The translations under genes were made by a program, and so were the position numbers. The notes under the pieces were generated by a model. That model worked only from the letters and a program-made list of their open reading frames with translations, was not told the DNA's origin and made no database searches. DNA of 64,000 nt from Halomonas smyrnensis AAD6 (GTDB lineage Bacteria; Pseudomonadota; Gammaproteobacteria; Pseudomonadales; Halomonadaceae): the NCBI RefSeq assembly GCF_000265245.1, contig NZ_AJKS02000003.1, positions 62,001-126,000 of the forward strand. Reading direction: 5' to 3'. Shown here piece after piece: positions 6,889 to 16,566 of this stretch; the stretch's first letter is position 1, and the number at the start of each line of letters is the position of its first letter.

Positions 6889-8730
6889 TCAGTCCAGCCG
6901 ACCGGCGAGCCATTCCAGCGCGCCCGGGGTGGCGCGCCACTGGTCACGCATCAGGGTGCGGTACTGCCAGGCCTCGGCCCGCGAACCGGGCGCCGCCGTA
7001 CCGTCGCCCGACGGGCTGGCCGGACGCGGATTCTCGGCGCACAGCAGCGACAGGGCGTGACCGTTGTGGCGCCGGGACTCGCTCAGCGCCTCGACGGCCT
7101 CGTCGAGGCGCTCCAGGCGGTAGAGCGCCAGCGCCCGGCCCATCAGCAGCCCCAGCACCGCCTCGTCCTCGGACGGCTTGGCCAGCGCCGACTCGCTGAG
7201 CGCCAGCGCCTCGGTGTCGCGGCCCTCGCGCAGCAGCTGGTCGAGCACCAGCTCGCGCAGCCCCAGGCTGTCACGATCATCCAGCTCGAGCAGCCGCTCG
7301 GCCAGATGCCGGGAACGCTGCCGCGCGCCGCGTTCCATGCCCACCACCAGCGCCAGGCCGGTGCGCAGCAGCATGGCGTTATCGGCGGCGTCCCAGTCCA
7401 GTGAGGCGTCGCCCGGCGACGCCTCGCCGGACGCCGCCTCGCGTGCCTGATCCAGCCAACGTTCCAGGCGCTCGGCCAGCGGCTCGAACAGGCTCGGCGC
7501 CATCCACGGCAGGCTGCCGAAGCGGCTGGTCAGCGCCAGCGCCAGCGACTGCACCACCGCCGGCGAATCGAGCCACTCCGGCTGGGCACACAGCGCCGGC
7601 AGCCAGTCGCCGGCCGCCTGCCAGGGATCGTCATCGAAGCCCAGCGGGGCCTCGTTCTCGACCTCGGCGGGGAACACCGCGCGGAAACCGGCATAGAGCG
7701 TGTCTTCCCGGGCGCTGCGGTGATAGGCCAGCTGGTCCTCCTCGACGCGCAGGTCCAGCGTCGGTGCACCGTCCAGCGACTCGAGCAGCGCCTGCAGCGC
7801 GACCAGCGGCTCGGCCAGGTCCTCCTCGGCGTTGAGCAGCTGTTCGGCCAGGGTCGCGCCGGGGTTATCGGCCAGGTCGGAGAGGAACTGCAGCTGGTCG
7901 GGATCGAGCTCGCCTTGACGGGACAGGCGGCGGAACCAGAAGCTCGAGCGCTCGCGGGCCTCTTCCTCGTGCCCTTCATGCAGCAGCAGCATGGCCTCGA
8001 TGTAGGCCAGGGTCGGCGAGTCCGGCAGCGCTTGCTGGGCGCGCACGAAGGCGGCCCGGGCGCTGTCCAGGTCATCGTTGTCCAGGTGCATCAGGCACAG
8101 CCGCTCCAGCGCCACGCCGCGCAGGAACAGCGGGCCGCGATCGAGCACCGCGTCGAGCAGCGCCTCGCGCTTGCGATGGAATCCGCGCTCCTGATAGAGA
8201 TCGACCAGGATCTCGAAGGCCGGCTCGGCCTGCTCCGGCAGGCGCGACCAGTCGGCGGTCTCGAACAGCGACTCGAGGATCTGCTGGGCGCGACCGCGCT
8301 GGCCGGATTCGGCGGCGATCAGCCCGGCCTCGAGCAGCGCCTGGGCGGGCGCCTTGCCGCTGGCCAGCGCGGCCTTGAGGGTATCGCCCTTCCACTCGCG
8401 CAGCGACAGCATCCACATCAGGTGATCGGGCACATCGCCCGGCAGGCTGACGGCGCCGCAGCAGCGCTTGGTCTTGCGCCCGGAGTCGCACCAGCAGGGC
8501 TCGTTGCGCCCCGGGCGGGCCAGCGCCTCGCATTCGAAGTCCAGCCGCGCCAGCGGGGTCTGCGACCACAGCTCCGGAGCCAGCGCCTGGGCCATGGCCG
8601 GATCCCCGGTCAGCTTGGGACCCTCCTCGCGGGCCCAGGCCATCAGCGTCGGATAACGCTCGTCTTCGCGAATCGCCTTGAGGGCGCCCGAGGCGAACCC
8701 CAGCAGCTGTTCTACCCATACCGCCAGCAT
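6889..8730 (-). CDS. SEC-C motif and TPR-repeat protein of unknown function
   Basis: 613 residues, cytoplasmic (no signal peptide or membrane segment seen). A SEC-C zinc-binding motif lies at about 73-90 (RNEPCWCDSGRKTKRCC, the C-x-C...C-C type seen at the SecA C-terminus). It is followed by a long helical part with TPR-like repeats (AFEILVDLYQERGFHRKREALLD, AIAYIEAMLLLHEGHEEEAR-type stretches) and another repeat-rich end. The composition is strongly acidic. SEC-C domains bind zinc and often protein partners; nothing further can be assigned. Convergent with ampG, and 61 bp from the UbiB-like gene on the same strand. Confidence 0.7.
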   Translation of the reverse strand: MLAVWVEQLLGFASGALKAIREDERYPTLMAWAREEGPKLTGDPAMAQALAPELWSQTPLARLDFECEALARPGRNEPCWCDSGRKTKRCCGAVSLPGDVPDHLMWMLSLREWKGDTLKAALASGKAPAQALLEAGLIAAESGQRGRAQQILESLFETADWSRLPEQAEPAFEILVDLYQERGFHRKREALLDAVLDRGPLFLRGVALERLCLMHLDNDDLDSARAAFVRAQQALPDSPTLAYIEAMLLLHEGHEEEARERSSFWFRRLSRQGELDPDQLQFLSDLADNPGATLAEQLLNAEEDLAEPLVALQALLESLDGAPTLDLRVEEDQLAYHRSAREDTLYAGFRAVFPAEVENEAPLGFDDDPWQAAGDWLPALCAQPEWLDSPAVVQSLALALTSRFGSLPWMAPSLFEPLAERLERWLDQAREAASGEASPGDASLDWDAADNAMLLRTGLALVVGMERGARQRSRHLAERLLELDDRDSLGLRELVLDQLLREGRDTEALALSESALAKPSEDEAVLGLLMGRALALYRLERLDEAVEALSESRRHNGHALSLLCAENPRPASPSGDGTAAPGSRAEAWQYRTLMRDQWRATPGALEWLAGRLD

Positions 8731-8791
8731 GGCCGTCTCCCCTGCCGAAAAACCGCACAGTCTACCAGCCGCGCGCCGGGCTGGCAGCCGC

Positions 8792-10036
8792 TCAGCGTGA
8801 TACCTTCGCGAACAGCGGCCTCACCCGGGCATCCATGTCCAGCCGCGCGCCGAGGCGCACCAGATTCCAGTAGTGGCCGTTCAGGGTCCGCGACAGCAGC
8901 AGGGTGTCCGCCGGCGGCTGCAGGCGATCCATGGCCGCCCACACCCGCGGGCTCAGCTCGCGCAGCCGGCGATGCACGCGCACGTCGCCGAAGTCCTGGA
9001 TGCCGGGGGCGAACAGCGGGCCTACCGCCTCGGCGGCCTCGCGATAGAGCGCCAGGGGCGCGCCCTCGCCCTGGCGGCCGCCCAGCTCGAGCATCGCCGC
9101 ATCCATGGCCATGGGGTCCGCGGCCAGGGTGGCCTCGAGCAGGCGCATCATCGCCGCCAGCCGCTTGCGCGGCACCGGGATGACGGCGCCGAAGTCGTAG
9201 ATCACCAGCCGACCCTGCTCATCGGCGGCGAAGTTGCCGGCATGGGGGTCGGCGTGCAGCTCGCCGAAGGTGAACAGCTCCTCGATCAGCCAGTCGGCCA
9301 GCGTCGTGGCCACCCGCTGGCGCACGGCGTCGTCGGCATCCTCCAGCTCGCGCAGCGGCGTACCCGCCACGTGGCGCATGGCCAGCACATGGGGCCCGCA
9401 GAGATCGGGCAGCGGCTCGGGGATCACCAGCGAATCGAGATGCGCGTAGCGCGCCCGGTAGCGCGCCAGATGCTCGGCCTCGGCGCGATAGTCGAGCTCG
9501 TCGCGCAGGCCGGCGGCGAGCTCCTCGAACAGCGCGTCGAGGCGCGCCTGGGGCACCTTGAACCAGCGCCCCAGACGCATCAGGCGGCGCAGCTGGGCGA
9601 GATCGCCCTCCAGCACCTCGGCGAGGCCGGGATACTGCACCTTGAGCACCACCGTCTCGCCGTCTCGCGTCACCGCCCGGTGCACCTGGCCCATGGAGGC
9701 GCTGGCGAAGGGCGCGGTCTCGACCTCGGCGAAGACCGCCTCGAGGTCGCCGTACTGCGCCTCGAGGGTCCCCCGGATGGCCTCCCAGGGCATCGGCGTG
9801 GCCTGACGCTGCAGCCGGGCCAGCTCATCGGCCAGGTCCGGCGGCAGCAGGTCATCCCACTGCGACATCACCTGAGCCAGCTTCATGGCCGGCCCCTTGA
9901 GCTCGGAAAGCCCCTCGAACAGCGCCTCGCCGAGGGCACGCCAGTCGGCCTGCCCGCCGAGCCGGGTGCGCAGCAGGGCACCGCCGGTGCGAGTGCCGAG
10001 GCCCAGCAGGCGCCGTGTGCGACCGCGTTCGCGCAT
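8792..10036 (-). CDS. ABC1/AarF (UbiB-like) atypical kinase
   Basis: 414 residues of the ADCK/UbiB protein-kinase-like family. The signature KxGQ motif appears as KLAQ (residues 52-55, within ELKGPAMKLAQVMSQ), so the conserved Gly is Ala. The Ala-rich nucleotide loop is FASASMGQVHRA, followed by VVLKVQYPG (invariant Lys), the catalytic loop GELHADPHAGNF and metal-binding YDFGAV. UbiB proper also has C-terminal membrane helices; none is evident here, so this is a soluble paralogue rather than the ubiquinone-synthesis UbiB. GGAGGG precedes the ATG. The role is probably in quinone or lipid homeostasis, by family only. Confidence 0.82.
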   Translation of the reverse strand: MRERGRTRRLLGLGTRTGGALLRTRLGGQADWRALGEALFEGLSELKGPAMKLAQVMSQWDDLLPPDLADELARLQRQATPMPWEAIRGTLEAQYGDLEAVFAEVETAPFASASMGQVHRAVTRDGETVVLKVQYPGLAEVLEGDLAQLRRLMRLGRWFKVPQARLDALFEELAAGLRDELDYRAEAEHLARYRARYAHLDSLVIPEPLPDLCGPHVLAMRHVAGTPLRELEDADDAVRQRVATTLADWLIEELFTFGELHADPHAGNFAADEQGRLVIYDFGAVIPVPRKRLAAMMRLLEATLAADPMAMDAAMLELGGRQGEGAPLALYREAAEAVGPLFAPGIQDFGDVRVHRRLRELSPRVWAAMDRLQPPADTLLLSRTLNGHYWNLVRLGARLDMDARVRPLFAKVSR

Positions 10037-10171
10037 CTATCACGCCCTCCGATAAAGTGAGACAAGCATTGTACAACGGATCACCATCTTACCCCTGGCG
10101 ACCCGCGACAAATACTGTAAGAATCCCCATGACTTTCATCCTATCGACGTTTACCCCGCCGACGAGACGCC

Positions 10172-12178
10172 ATGCGCCTGATCATCGCCGAGAAGCCGAG
10201 CCTGGCCCGGGCCATCGCCGAGGCCCTGCCCGCCGCCGTTCGCCGAGAGGACGGCGCCCTGGTGGCCGGTGACACCACCGTCACCTGGTGCCTCGGCCAC
10301 CTGCTGGAACAGGCCCCGCCCGAGGCCTACGACCCCGCCCTCAAGAGCTGGCGGCTCGATACCCTGCCGATCCTGCCCGAGCAGTGGAAACTCGCCCCGC
10401 GACCCAAGGCCAAGGGTCAGATCGCGGTGATCCGCCGGCTGCTCAAGCAGGCCGGCGAGGTCGTGCATGCCGGCGACCCCGACCGCGAGGGCCAGCTGCT
10501 GGTACAGGAAGTGATCGAGCACCTGGGCTGGAAGGGGCCGGTGTCGCGACTGCTGGTCAGCGACCTCAACGCTCCGGCCGTCAAGCGCGCGCTCTCGCGG
10601 CTGGAGGACAACGCCCGCTATGCGCCGCTCTACCGCGCCGCCCAGGCCCGCTCCCGGGCCGACTGGCTGTACGGCATCAACCTGACCCGCGCCTGGACGC
10701 TGATCGGCCGACAGGCGGGGAACGACGGCGTGCTCTCGGTGGGCCGGGTACAGACGCCGGTGCTGGGCCTGGTGGTGCGTCGCGACGCAGAGATCCGCGA
10801 CTTCGAGCCGCGGCCCTTCTATGTGCTGTGGGCCGATCTGGCCGTTTCCCGCGGCCGCCTGCGGGCCTGGTGGGCGCCCGGCGAGACGCACCCGCTGGAC
10901 GATCAGGGGCGGCTGATCGAGCGTGCCCCGGCGGCCGCGCTGGCCGAACGCCTGCCCGGCGCCGAGGGCCAGCTGTCCAAGCTCGAGCGCCACGACAAGC
11001 GCCAGGCCGCGCCCCTGCCCTACTCGCTGTCGGCGCTGCAGGTCGACGCCGCCCGCCGCCACGGGCTCTCGGCCAAGGCGGTGCTGGACATCTGTCAGCG
11101 CCTCTACGAGCGCCACCAGCTGATCACCTATCCGCGCTCGGACTGCCGCTATCTGCCCGAGGAGCACTTCGCCGGCGCCCGCCGCACCCTCGAGGGCGCC
11201 TGCGCCGGCGACGACACCCTGCGCGGCTGGCTCGCCGGCGCCGACTTCTCGAAGCGCTCCAAGGCCTGGAACGACAAGCGGGTCGGCGCCCACCACGCCC
11301 TCGCGCCCACCGGCAAGACCGCCGATCCGGCGACGCTCTCACGCCAGGAGGCCGACGTCTTCCGGCTGATCGCGCGCAACGTGCTGGCCCAGTTCTATCC
11401 TGCGCTCTCGACCCGCGAGGTGAAGGCCGAGTTCACCATCATCGGTGAACGGTTCCGCGCCCGCGGCCAGGAGATCCTCGATCCGGGCTGGAAGCCGCTG
11501 TTCACCACCCGCGACGAGGCCCCGCCGCTGCCGCCGCTCGACGAGGGCGAGGCGTGCCGCGTCGAGGACGCCGGCGTGGAGGACCGCGAGACCCGCCCGC
11601 CGGAACCCTTCACCGACGCCAGCCTGATCAAGGCGATGATGAACATCGCCCGCTACGTGGACGACCCGGAGGTGCGCCGCACCCTGCGCGACACCGACGG
11701 CCTGGGCACCGAGGCCACCCGCGCCGGCATCCTCGAGACCCTGGAGACCCGTGGCTACCTGGTGCGCGAGGGCAAGGCCCTGCGCGCCACCCGCCTCGGC
11801 GACGCCCTGATCGCCTCGCTGCCCGAGGCCGTGAGCCGCCCCGAGCGCACCGCCCTGTGGGAACAGCGGCTCTCCGCCATCGCCGAGGACGGCGACGCCC
11901 CGGCGCCCTTCCTCGACGCCCTCGTCACCGATCTGCGTACGCTGCTGGGCCGCGCCGACGCCGGCCGCATGCGCCAGTCTCTGGCCGATGCCCGGGGCGC
12001 CGAGCCGGCGGCCCGCTCGGGCAAGTCGGGCGGCAAGGGGAAACGCGGCGCAAAAAGCCGGAGCGCCGGCAAAGGCGGCAGCAAGAGCAGCGGCCGGCGC
12101 GGCGCCGCCGGCAAGGCCACGAGAGGCACCAAGGCCGGCACCGGCACCGCCCGACGCAAGCGGAGCACGTCCTCATGA
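10172..12178 (+). CDS. topB: DNA topoisomerase III
   Basis: Type IA topoisomerase, 668 residues. It relaxes negative supercoils and decatenates DNA through a 5'-phosphotyrosine link. The Toprim domain starts at MRLIIAEKPSLARAIAEAL, with the acidic triad region HAGDPDREGQ. The catalytic Tyr is about residue 320 in QLITYPRSDCRYLP. The C-terminus (about 600-668) is a low-complexity Lys/Gly/Arg/Ser tail, a probable DNA-binding extension rather than zinc fingers. Its stop overlaps the panE start (ATGA), so the two are translationally coupled. Confidence 0.93.
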   Translation: MRLIIAEKPSLARAIAEALPAAVRREDGALVAGDTTVTWCLGHLLEQAPPEAYDPALKSWRLDTLPILPEQWKLAPRPKAKGQIAVIRRLLKQAGEVVHAGDPDREGQLLVQEVIEHLGWKGPVSRLLVSDLNAPAVKRALSRLEDNARYAPLYRAAQARSRADWLYGINLTRAWTLIGRQAGNDGVLSVGRVQTPVLGLVVRRDAEIRDFEPRPFYVLWADLAVSRGRLRAWWAPGETHPLDDQGRLIERAPAAALAERLPGAEGQLSKLERHDKRQAAPLPYSLSALQVDAARRHGLSAKAVLDICQRLYERHQLITYPRSDCRYLPEEHFAGARRTLEGACAGDDTLRGWLAGADFSKRSKAWNDKRVGAHHALAPTGKTADPATLSRQEADVFRLIARNVLAQFYPALSTREVKAEFTIIGERFRARGQEILDPGWKPLFTTRDEAPPLPPLDEGEACRVEDAGVEDRETRPPEPFTDASLIKAMMNIARYVDDPEVRRTLRDTDGLGTEATRAGILETLETRGYLVREGKALRATRLGDALIASLPEAVSRPERTALWEQRLSAIAEDGDAPAPFLDALVTDLRTLLGRADAGRMRQSLADARGAEPAARSGKSGGKGKRGAKSRSAGKGGSKSSGRRGAAGKATRGTKAGTGTARRKRSTSS

Positions 12179-13095
12179 ACACGCTGATCCTCGGGCCGGG
12201 CGCCGTCGGGCGCCTGCTGGCGCTGCACCTGGCCGCCACGATGCCCGTCACCCTGATCGGCCGCCGCGAGCCGCCGCGTCGTCAGACCCTGACCACCCCG
12301 ACCGGTGAGACGCACTCGCACGAGATCGACAGCGTCACCCCCGCGACGCTGGCCGACGGACTCGCCGCACGCGCCGATATCCTTCACCTGACCACCAAGG
12401 CCTACGCCGCCGAGGCCGCCTTCGAGGCGATCGCGCCCCGGCTGGCGCCGGACACGCCGCTGGTGCTGTGGCAGAACGGCTACGGCGTGCAGCCGCGCCT
12501 GAGCGAACGCTGGGACGGCCCGGTGCTGTGCGCCAGCACCACCGAAGGCGCGTACCTCGACGGTGACGCCGGCGTGGTGCATGCCGGGCGCGGGCAGACG
12601 GTGATCGGCGATCTCGCCGGCCGTCACGCCGAACTGGCGGAAACGGTCGCCGCCAGGCTCTCGACGGCGGGCCTCGCCGCCCGCGCCGTCGACGATATCC
12701 GCGTACGGCTGTGGCACAAGCTCGCCGTCAACGCCGCCATCAATCCGCTGGTGGCCCGCTTCCGGATCCGCAACGGCCAGCTGCGCGACCGCCCCTTCCG
12801 GCCCATGGTCGAGGCCGTGATCGAGGAAGTCTCGGCGGTGATGGCCGCCGAGGCCATTCCGGCCCCGGCGGAGGGCTGGTCGGCGCGGGTGTGGTCGGTG
12901 GTGTCGGCCACCGCCAACAATCGCGCCTCGATGCTGCAGGACGTGCTGGCCGGCCGGCCCACCGAGCACGACGCCATTCTCGGCCCGCTGCTCGCCGCCG
13001 GGCGCCGCCACGGCCTGGCCACGCCCGTGCTGGCGGGGCTCCATGCCCGCCTGACCGCGGCCGACACCGTGTCCGCCTCCAGCGCCGCCGGATGA
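12175..13095 (+). CDS. panE: 2-dehydropantoate 2-reductase family protein
   Basis: 306 residues from the ATG that overlaps the topB stop. The N-terminal Rossmann fold MNTLILGPGAVGRLLALHLA binds NADPH, and the C-terminal helical domain includes the usual LWHKLAVNAAINPLVA (about 180-195, with the catalytic Lys) and SMLQDVLAGRPTEHDAI. The family reduces ketopantoate to pantoate in coenzyme A synthesis. GxGAxG is present as GPGAVG. Several paralogues are common, so the exact substrate is an inference. Confidence 0.85.
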   Translation: MNTLILGPGAVGRLLALHLAATMPVTLIGRREPPRRQTLTTPTGETHSHEIDSVTPATLADGLAARADILHLTTKAYAAEAAFEAIAPRLAPDTPLVLWQNGYGVQPRLSERWDGPVLCASTTEGAYLDGDAGVVHAGRGQTVIGDLAGRHAELAETVAARLSTAGLAARAVDDIRVRLWHKLAVNAAINPLVARFRIRNGQLRDRPFRPMVEAVIEEVSAVMAAEAIPAPAEGWSARVWSVVSATANNRASMLQDVLAGRPTEHDAILGPLLAAGRRHGLATPVLAGLHARLTAADTVSASSAAG

Positions 13096-13180
13096 TGCCG
13101 CGCCTGGCCGTTTCGGGTGTCGCCTGCTAGCCTCATCTTGTTGATGACACCCGACGGGCTCCCCTTCCCAGGCCTGAGCG

Positions 13181-13765
13181 ATGAAGATCCCGGACTCCTG
13201 GCGGTCGACGCTGATCGCCCTGCTGCTGTTCCCCGCCATCGGCGTCACGCCCGCGCTGGCGGGTTCCGACGAGCCCGCCTTTGCCGGCGACGCCACCGAT
13301 CTTGCTCACTTCGATAACGGCATGCGGCTGCTGGGCGGTAACGTCGAAAGCCCCGACGGCGTGACCTCGGGCTTCCGGCTGACCACCGGCATCTCGCCCC
13401 GGGGGCTGCCGAGCTTCGACTTCGGCGCCGAGGTCCGCTATCGGGAAAGCAACGACGTGCCCGTGTCCGGCGCCACCCGCAGCACCCTGCTCGACACCAC
13501 CAGCCTCGGCGGCAGCCTGATGGCCGGCGTGCGCTTCGGTGCGCTCGGCCTCTACGCCAAGTCGGGACTCGCCGGCTGGCAGGGCAAGGCCGCCAGCGGC
13601 CATGCGCCCGAGCTCTCCGAAGGCGGCATGACCCGCGTCAACGGCATCGGTGCCCGATTCGGCTTCGCCAACGACTGGGTCAGCCGGCTGGAAATGGAGC
13701 GCGTCGACGATCCGGCACTCGAACATCTCAATATGGTCACCGCCTCGGTGCACATGCCCTTCTAG
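13181..13765 (+). CDS. putative outer membrane beta-barrel protein, unknown family
   Basis: 194 residues with a clear signal peptide (LIALLLFPAIGVTPALA, cleaved near residue 27). The mature part has alternating strands (SGFRLTTGIS, FDFGAEVRYRES, GGSLMAGVRFGALGLYAKSGLAGW, NGIGARFGFAN) and ends in Phe (VTASVHMPF), as expected of a BAM-recognised small barrel. No family is recognised; it resembles OmpW/OmpA-like small barrels only in general form. Only a weak ribosome site is seen. It lies between panE and ppc and may be monocistronic. Confidence 0.65.
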   Translation: MKIPDSWRSTLIALLLFPAIGVTPALAGSDEPAFAGDATDLAHFDNGMRLLGGNVESPDGVTSGFRLTTGISPRGLPSFDFGAEVRYRESNDVPVSGATRSTLLDTTSLGGSLMAGVRFGALGLYAKSGLAGWQGKAASGHAPELSEGGMTRVNGIGARFGFANDWVSRLEMERVDDPALEHLNMVTASVHMPF

Positions 13766-13824
13766 CCGCCCCCCTCAGACACCCGCGCCTACGACCCAAC
13801 GCGCACCACCGCACACCCACAACG

Positions 13825-13853
13825 AAAAACCCCGAGGGCCGAGGCCCTCGGGG
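13825..13853 (-). terminator. rho-independent terminator of ppc
   Basis: A perfect 10-bp stem (13830-13839 with 13844-13853) and 4-base loop, followed on the minus strand by five T (13829-13825). It lies 28 nt past the ppc stop. On the plus strand it may also help end the barrel-protein transcript, though the T-run there is poor. Confidence 0.8.
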
Positions 13854-13880
13854 TGTTCTGTCGCAGGTGCTGGCCAGCGA

Positions 13881-16529
13881 TCAGCCGGTGTTGCGCAGCC
13901 CGGCGGCGATGCCGGCCATGGTCACCATCAGCGCCCGGGAAAGATCCCCGCTGATCGCGCCGTCGGCATCGCGGTTACGCTGCAGGAGCTCGGCCTGAAG
14001 GCCGTGCAGCGGGTCGATGTAGGGATTGCGCACCTCCACCGCCTGACGGATCAGCGGCGTGCTCTCGAGCAGCTCGTCCTGATCCAGGATCTGCAGCACC
14101 GCGCCGTTGAGACGACCGAAGCGCTCGCGCAACCGCTCGCCGAGGGCCTGCAGGGCCGGCTCGTCGACCAGGCGCTGCTCGTAGTAGGCCGCGATGCTGA
14201 CATCGGCCTTGGCCAGCAGCATCTCGAGCATGTCGAGATAGGTGCCGAAGAACGGCCAGCGGTCGCGCATCTCGCGCAGCACCTCGAGCCCGCCCGGCTC
14301 CTGGAGGCGCTTGGCGAAGGCCTCGCCGCTGCCCAGCCAGGCCGGCAGCATCAGGCGCGTCTGGGTCCAGGCGAAGATCCAGGGAATGGCCCGCAGGGTC
14401 TCGACGCCGCCCTCCTGGCGACGCTTGGCCGGGCGCGAGCCCAGCGGCAGGCGGCCCAGCGCCGTCTCCGGCGTCACCGAGCGGAAATAGGGCACGAAGT
14501 CGGGGTCCTCGCGCACCACGCCCACGTAGGCCTGGTGGGCCACGCCGGCGAGGCGATCCATCTCCTCGCGCCAGGCCGGCTCGGGCGTCGGCGGCGGCAG
14601 CAGCGAGGCCTCGAGCACCGCACAGGCGTAGATCTCCATGGAGCGCAGCGCGATGTCGGGCTGGCCGAACTTGAAGCGGATCATCTCGCCCTGTTCGGTC
14701 ACCCTGAGGCTGCCGTTCACCGAGCCCGGCGGCTGGGACAGGATCGCCGCGTGGGCCGGGCCGCCGCCGCGACCGACGGTGCCGCCGCGGCCGTGGAACA
14801 GCGTCAGGTCGACGTCGTGACGCCGGCATACCTCGACCAGGGTCTCCTGGGCACGATACTGGGCCCAGGCCGCGGCCAGCTGGCCGGCGTCCTTGGCGGA
14901 GTCCGAGTAGCCGATCATCACTTCCTGACGATCACCGGCCAGTCGACGATAGCCCGGCAGCGCCAGCAGTCGGTCGATGACGTCGCCGGCTCGGTTGAGG
15001 TCGTCCAGGGTTTCGAACAGCGGCGCGATCGGCAGCGTGGCCTCGCCGCCCACTTCCTTCATCAACAGCGCCACGGCCAGCACGTCGGAGGGCTGGCCGG
15101 CCATGGAGATGATGTAGGTGCCCAGCGCCTCGACGTGCTCGGAGCCGATCACGCGGAAGGTGTCGATCACCTCGCGGGTCTCGGCGGAGCACTCCCAGCG
15201 ACGCGGAATCAGCGGCCGGCGGGAAGACAGCTCGTTGAGCAGGAATTCCTGGCGCTGCTCCTCGCTCCAGTCGCGGTAGTGGCCGAGCCCCAGGCTATCG
15301 GTGAGCTCCTCGAACACCTGCTCGTGGCGAGTGGATTCCTGGCGCAGGTCGAGCTTGGTGAGGGTGACGCCGAATACCGAGACCCGGCGCAGGGTGTCGA
15401 GCAGCACGCCGTTGGCGATGGTGTCGAGGCCGACGTCGCACAGCGAGCGATAGCAGGCCAGCAGCGGCGCGTAGAGCTGATCGCGGGTCTCGATGATCGG
15501 CCCGCCGTCGTGGTTGACGCCGTCGAGCTGGGCCTGGGCCCAGTCGCGGGTGGCCTCGACCCTGCTCAGCAGGCGCTTGATCAGCTCGCGATAGGGCTCG
15601 GCGACGTCGCCCACCTCGGCCTTGAGCGCGCTGTTGGCCTTCCACATGGAGAGCTCGGCCTTGAGCTGTTCGAGGTCGCGCGAGTAGAGGTCGGCGGCCA
15701 TCCAGCGGCCCAGCAGCAGCACCTCGCGGGTGACCTTGGCGGTGACGTTGGGGTTGCCGTCGCGGTCGCCGCCCATCCAGGAAGCGAAGCGGATCGGCGC
15801 GGCGTCCAGCGGCAGTCGCTCGCCGGCGGTATCGAGCAGCAGGTTGTCCAGGTCGCGGTGGAAGTCCGGCACCGCCTGCCACAGCGAGTTCTCGATCACC
15901 GCGAAGCCCCAGCGGGCCTCGTCGACCGGCGTCGGGCGCTCGTGACGGATCTCGTCGGTATGCCAGGCCTGGCTGATCAGCTCCTCGAGGCGGCCGTGGG
16001 CGCGGGCGGCGCGCTCGGGATAGTCGGCCGAAGACTCGATGATGGTCAGGCACTCATCGATGGCGTCGTACTTCTGGATCAGGGTGCGGCGGATGACCTC
16101 GGTGGGATGCGCGGTCAGCACCAGCTCGACGCGCATGTTGGCCAGCGCCTCGACCAGCTTGCGCGGCGTGTGGCCCTCGTCGCGGGCGCGTTCGAGCAGT
16201 TCGCCGAGCACCGGCTGGGCGCCGGGCTTGTAGTCCTCGACCCGGCGAAAGCGGGCGCGGTAGTGCTGTTCGGCCATGTTGGCCAGGTTGAGGAACTGGT
16301 TGAAGGCCCGGGTCACCGGCAGCAGGTCGCTGTCCGGCAGGCCCCGCAGGTAGTCGATCAGCTGACGGTTGCTATCGGCCTCGCGCTGGCGACCCTGCTT
16401 GGCAAGACCGCGGATGGTCTCGATGCGATCGACGAAGTCCTTGCCGAGATCATCGGCAATGGTACGTCCCAGACTGTCGCCCAGGATGCGGACGTTGTCC
16501 CGCAGCGATTCGTGCAGGTCGTGGCTCAT
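13881..16529 (-). CDS. ppc: phosphoenolpyruvate carboxylase
   Basis: 882 residues, matching the 883 of E. coli. Anaplerotic enzyme making oxaloacetate from phosphoenolpyruvate and bicarbonate. Catalytic motifs are VLTAHPTEVIRRT (His near 138), SWMGGDRDGNP, the flexible GRGGTVGRGGGP loop and a C-terminus ending AGIAAGLRNTG, the conserved tail that forms the aspartate-inhibition site. The start MSHDLHESLRDNVRILG has AGGAG upstream; the frame is open further upstream into mazG, but that part is spurious. It follows mazG with a 37-bp gap. Confidence 0.96.
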   Translation of the reverse strand: MSHDLHESLRDNVRILGDSLGRTIADDLGKDFVDRIETIRGLAKQGRQREADSNRQLIDYLRGLPDSDLLPVTRAFNQFLNLANMAEQHYRARFRRVEDYKPGAQPVLGELLERARDEGHTPRKLVEALANMRVELVLTAHPTEVIRRTLIQKYDAIDECLTIIESSADYPERAARAHGRLEELISQAWHTDEIRHERPTPVDEARWGFAVIENSLWQAVPDFHRDLDNLLLDTAGERLPLDAAPIRFASWMGGDRDGNPNVTAKVTREVLLLGRWMAADLYSRDLEQLKAELSMWKANSALKAEVGDVAEPYRELIKRLLSRVEATRDWAQAQLDGVNHDGGPIIETRDQLYAPLLACYRSLCDVGLDTIANGVLLDTLRRVSVFGVTLTKLDLRQESTRHEQVFEELTDSLGLGHYRDWSEEQRQEFLLNELSSRRPLIPRRWECSAETREVIDTFRVIGSEHVEALGTYIISMAGQPSDVLAVALLMKEVGGEATLPIAPLFETLDDLNRAGDVIDRLLALPGYRRLAGDRQEVMIGYSDSAKDAGQLAAAWAQYRAQETLVEVCRRHDVDLTLFHGRGGTVGRGGGPAHAAILSQPPGSVNGSLRVTEQGEMIRFKFGQPDIALRSMEIYACAVLEASLLPPPTPEPAWREEMDRLAGVAHQAYVGVVREDPDFVPYFRSVTPETALGRLPLGSRPAKRRQEGGVETLRAIPWIFAWTQTRLMLPAWLGSGEAFAKRLQEPGGLEVLREMRDRWPFFGTYLDMLEMLLAKADVSIAAYYEQRLVDEPALQALGERLRERFGRLNGAVLQILDQDELLESTPLIRQAVEVRNPYIDPLHGLQAELLQRNRDADGAISGDLSRALMVTMAGIAAGLRNTG

Positions 16530-16566
16530 GTCCAGGCTTCTCCTTTCCTCGTGGGTGGGGATATCG

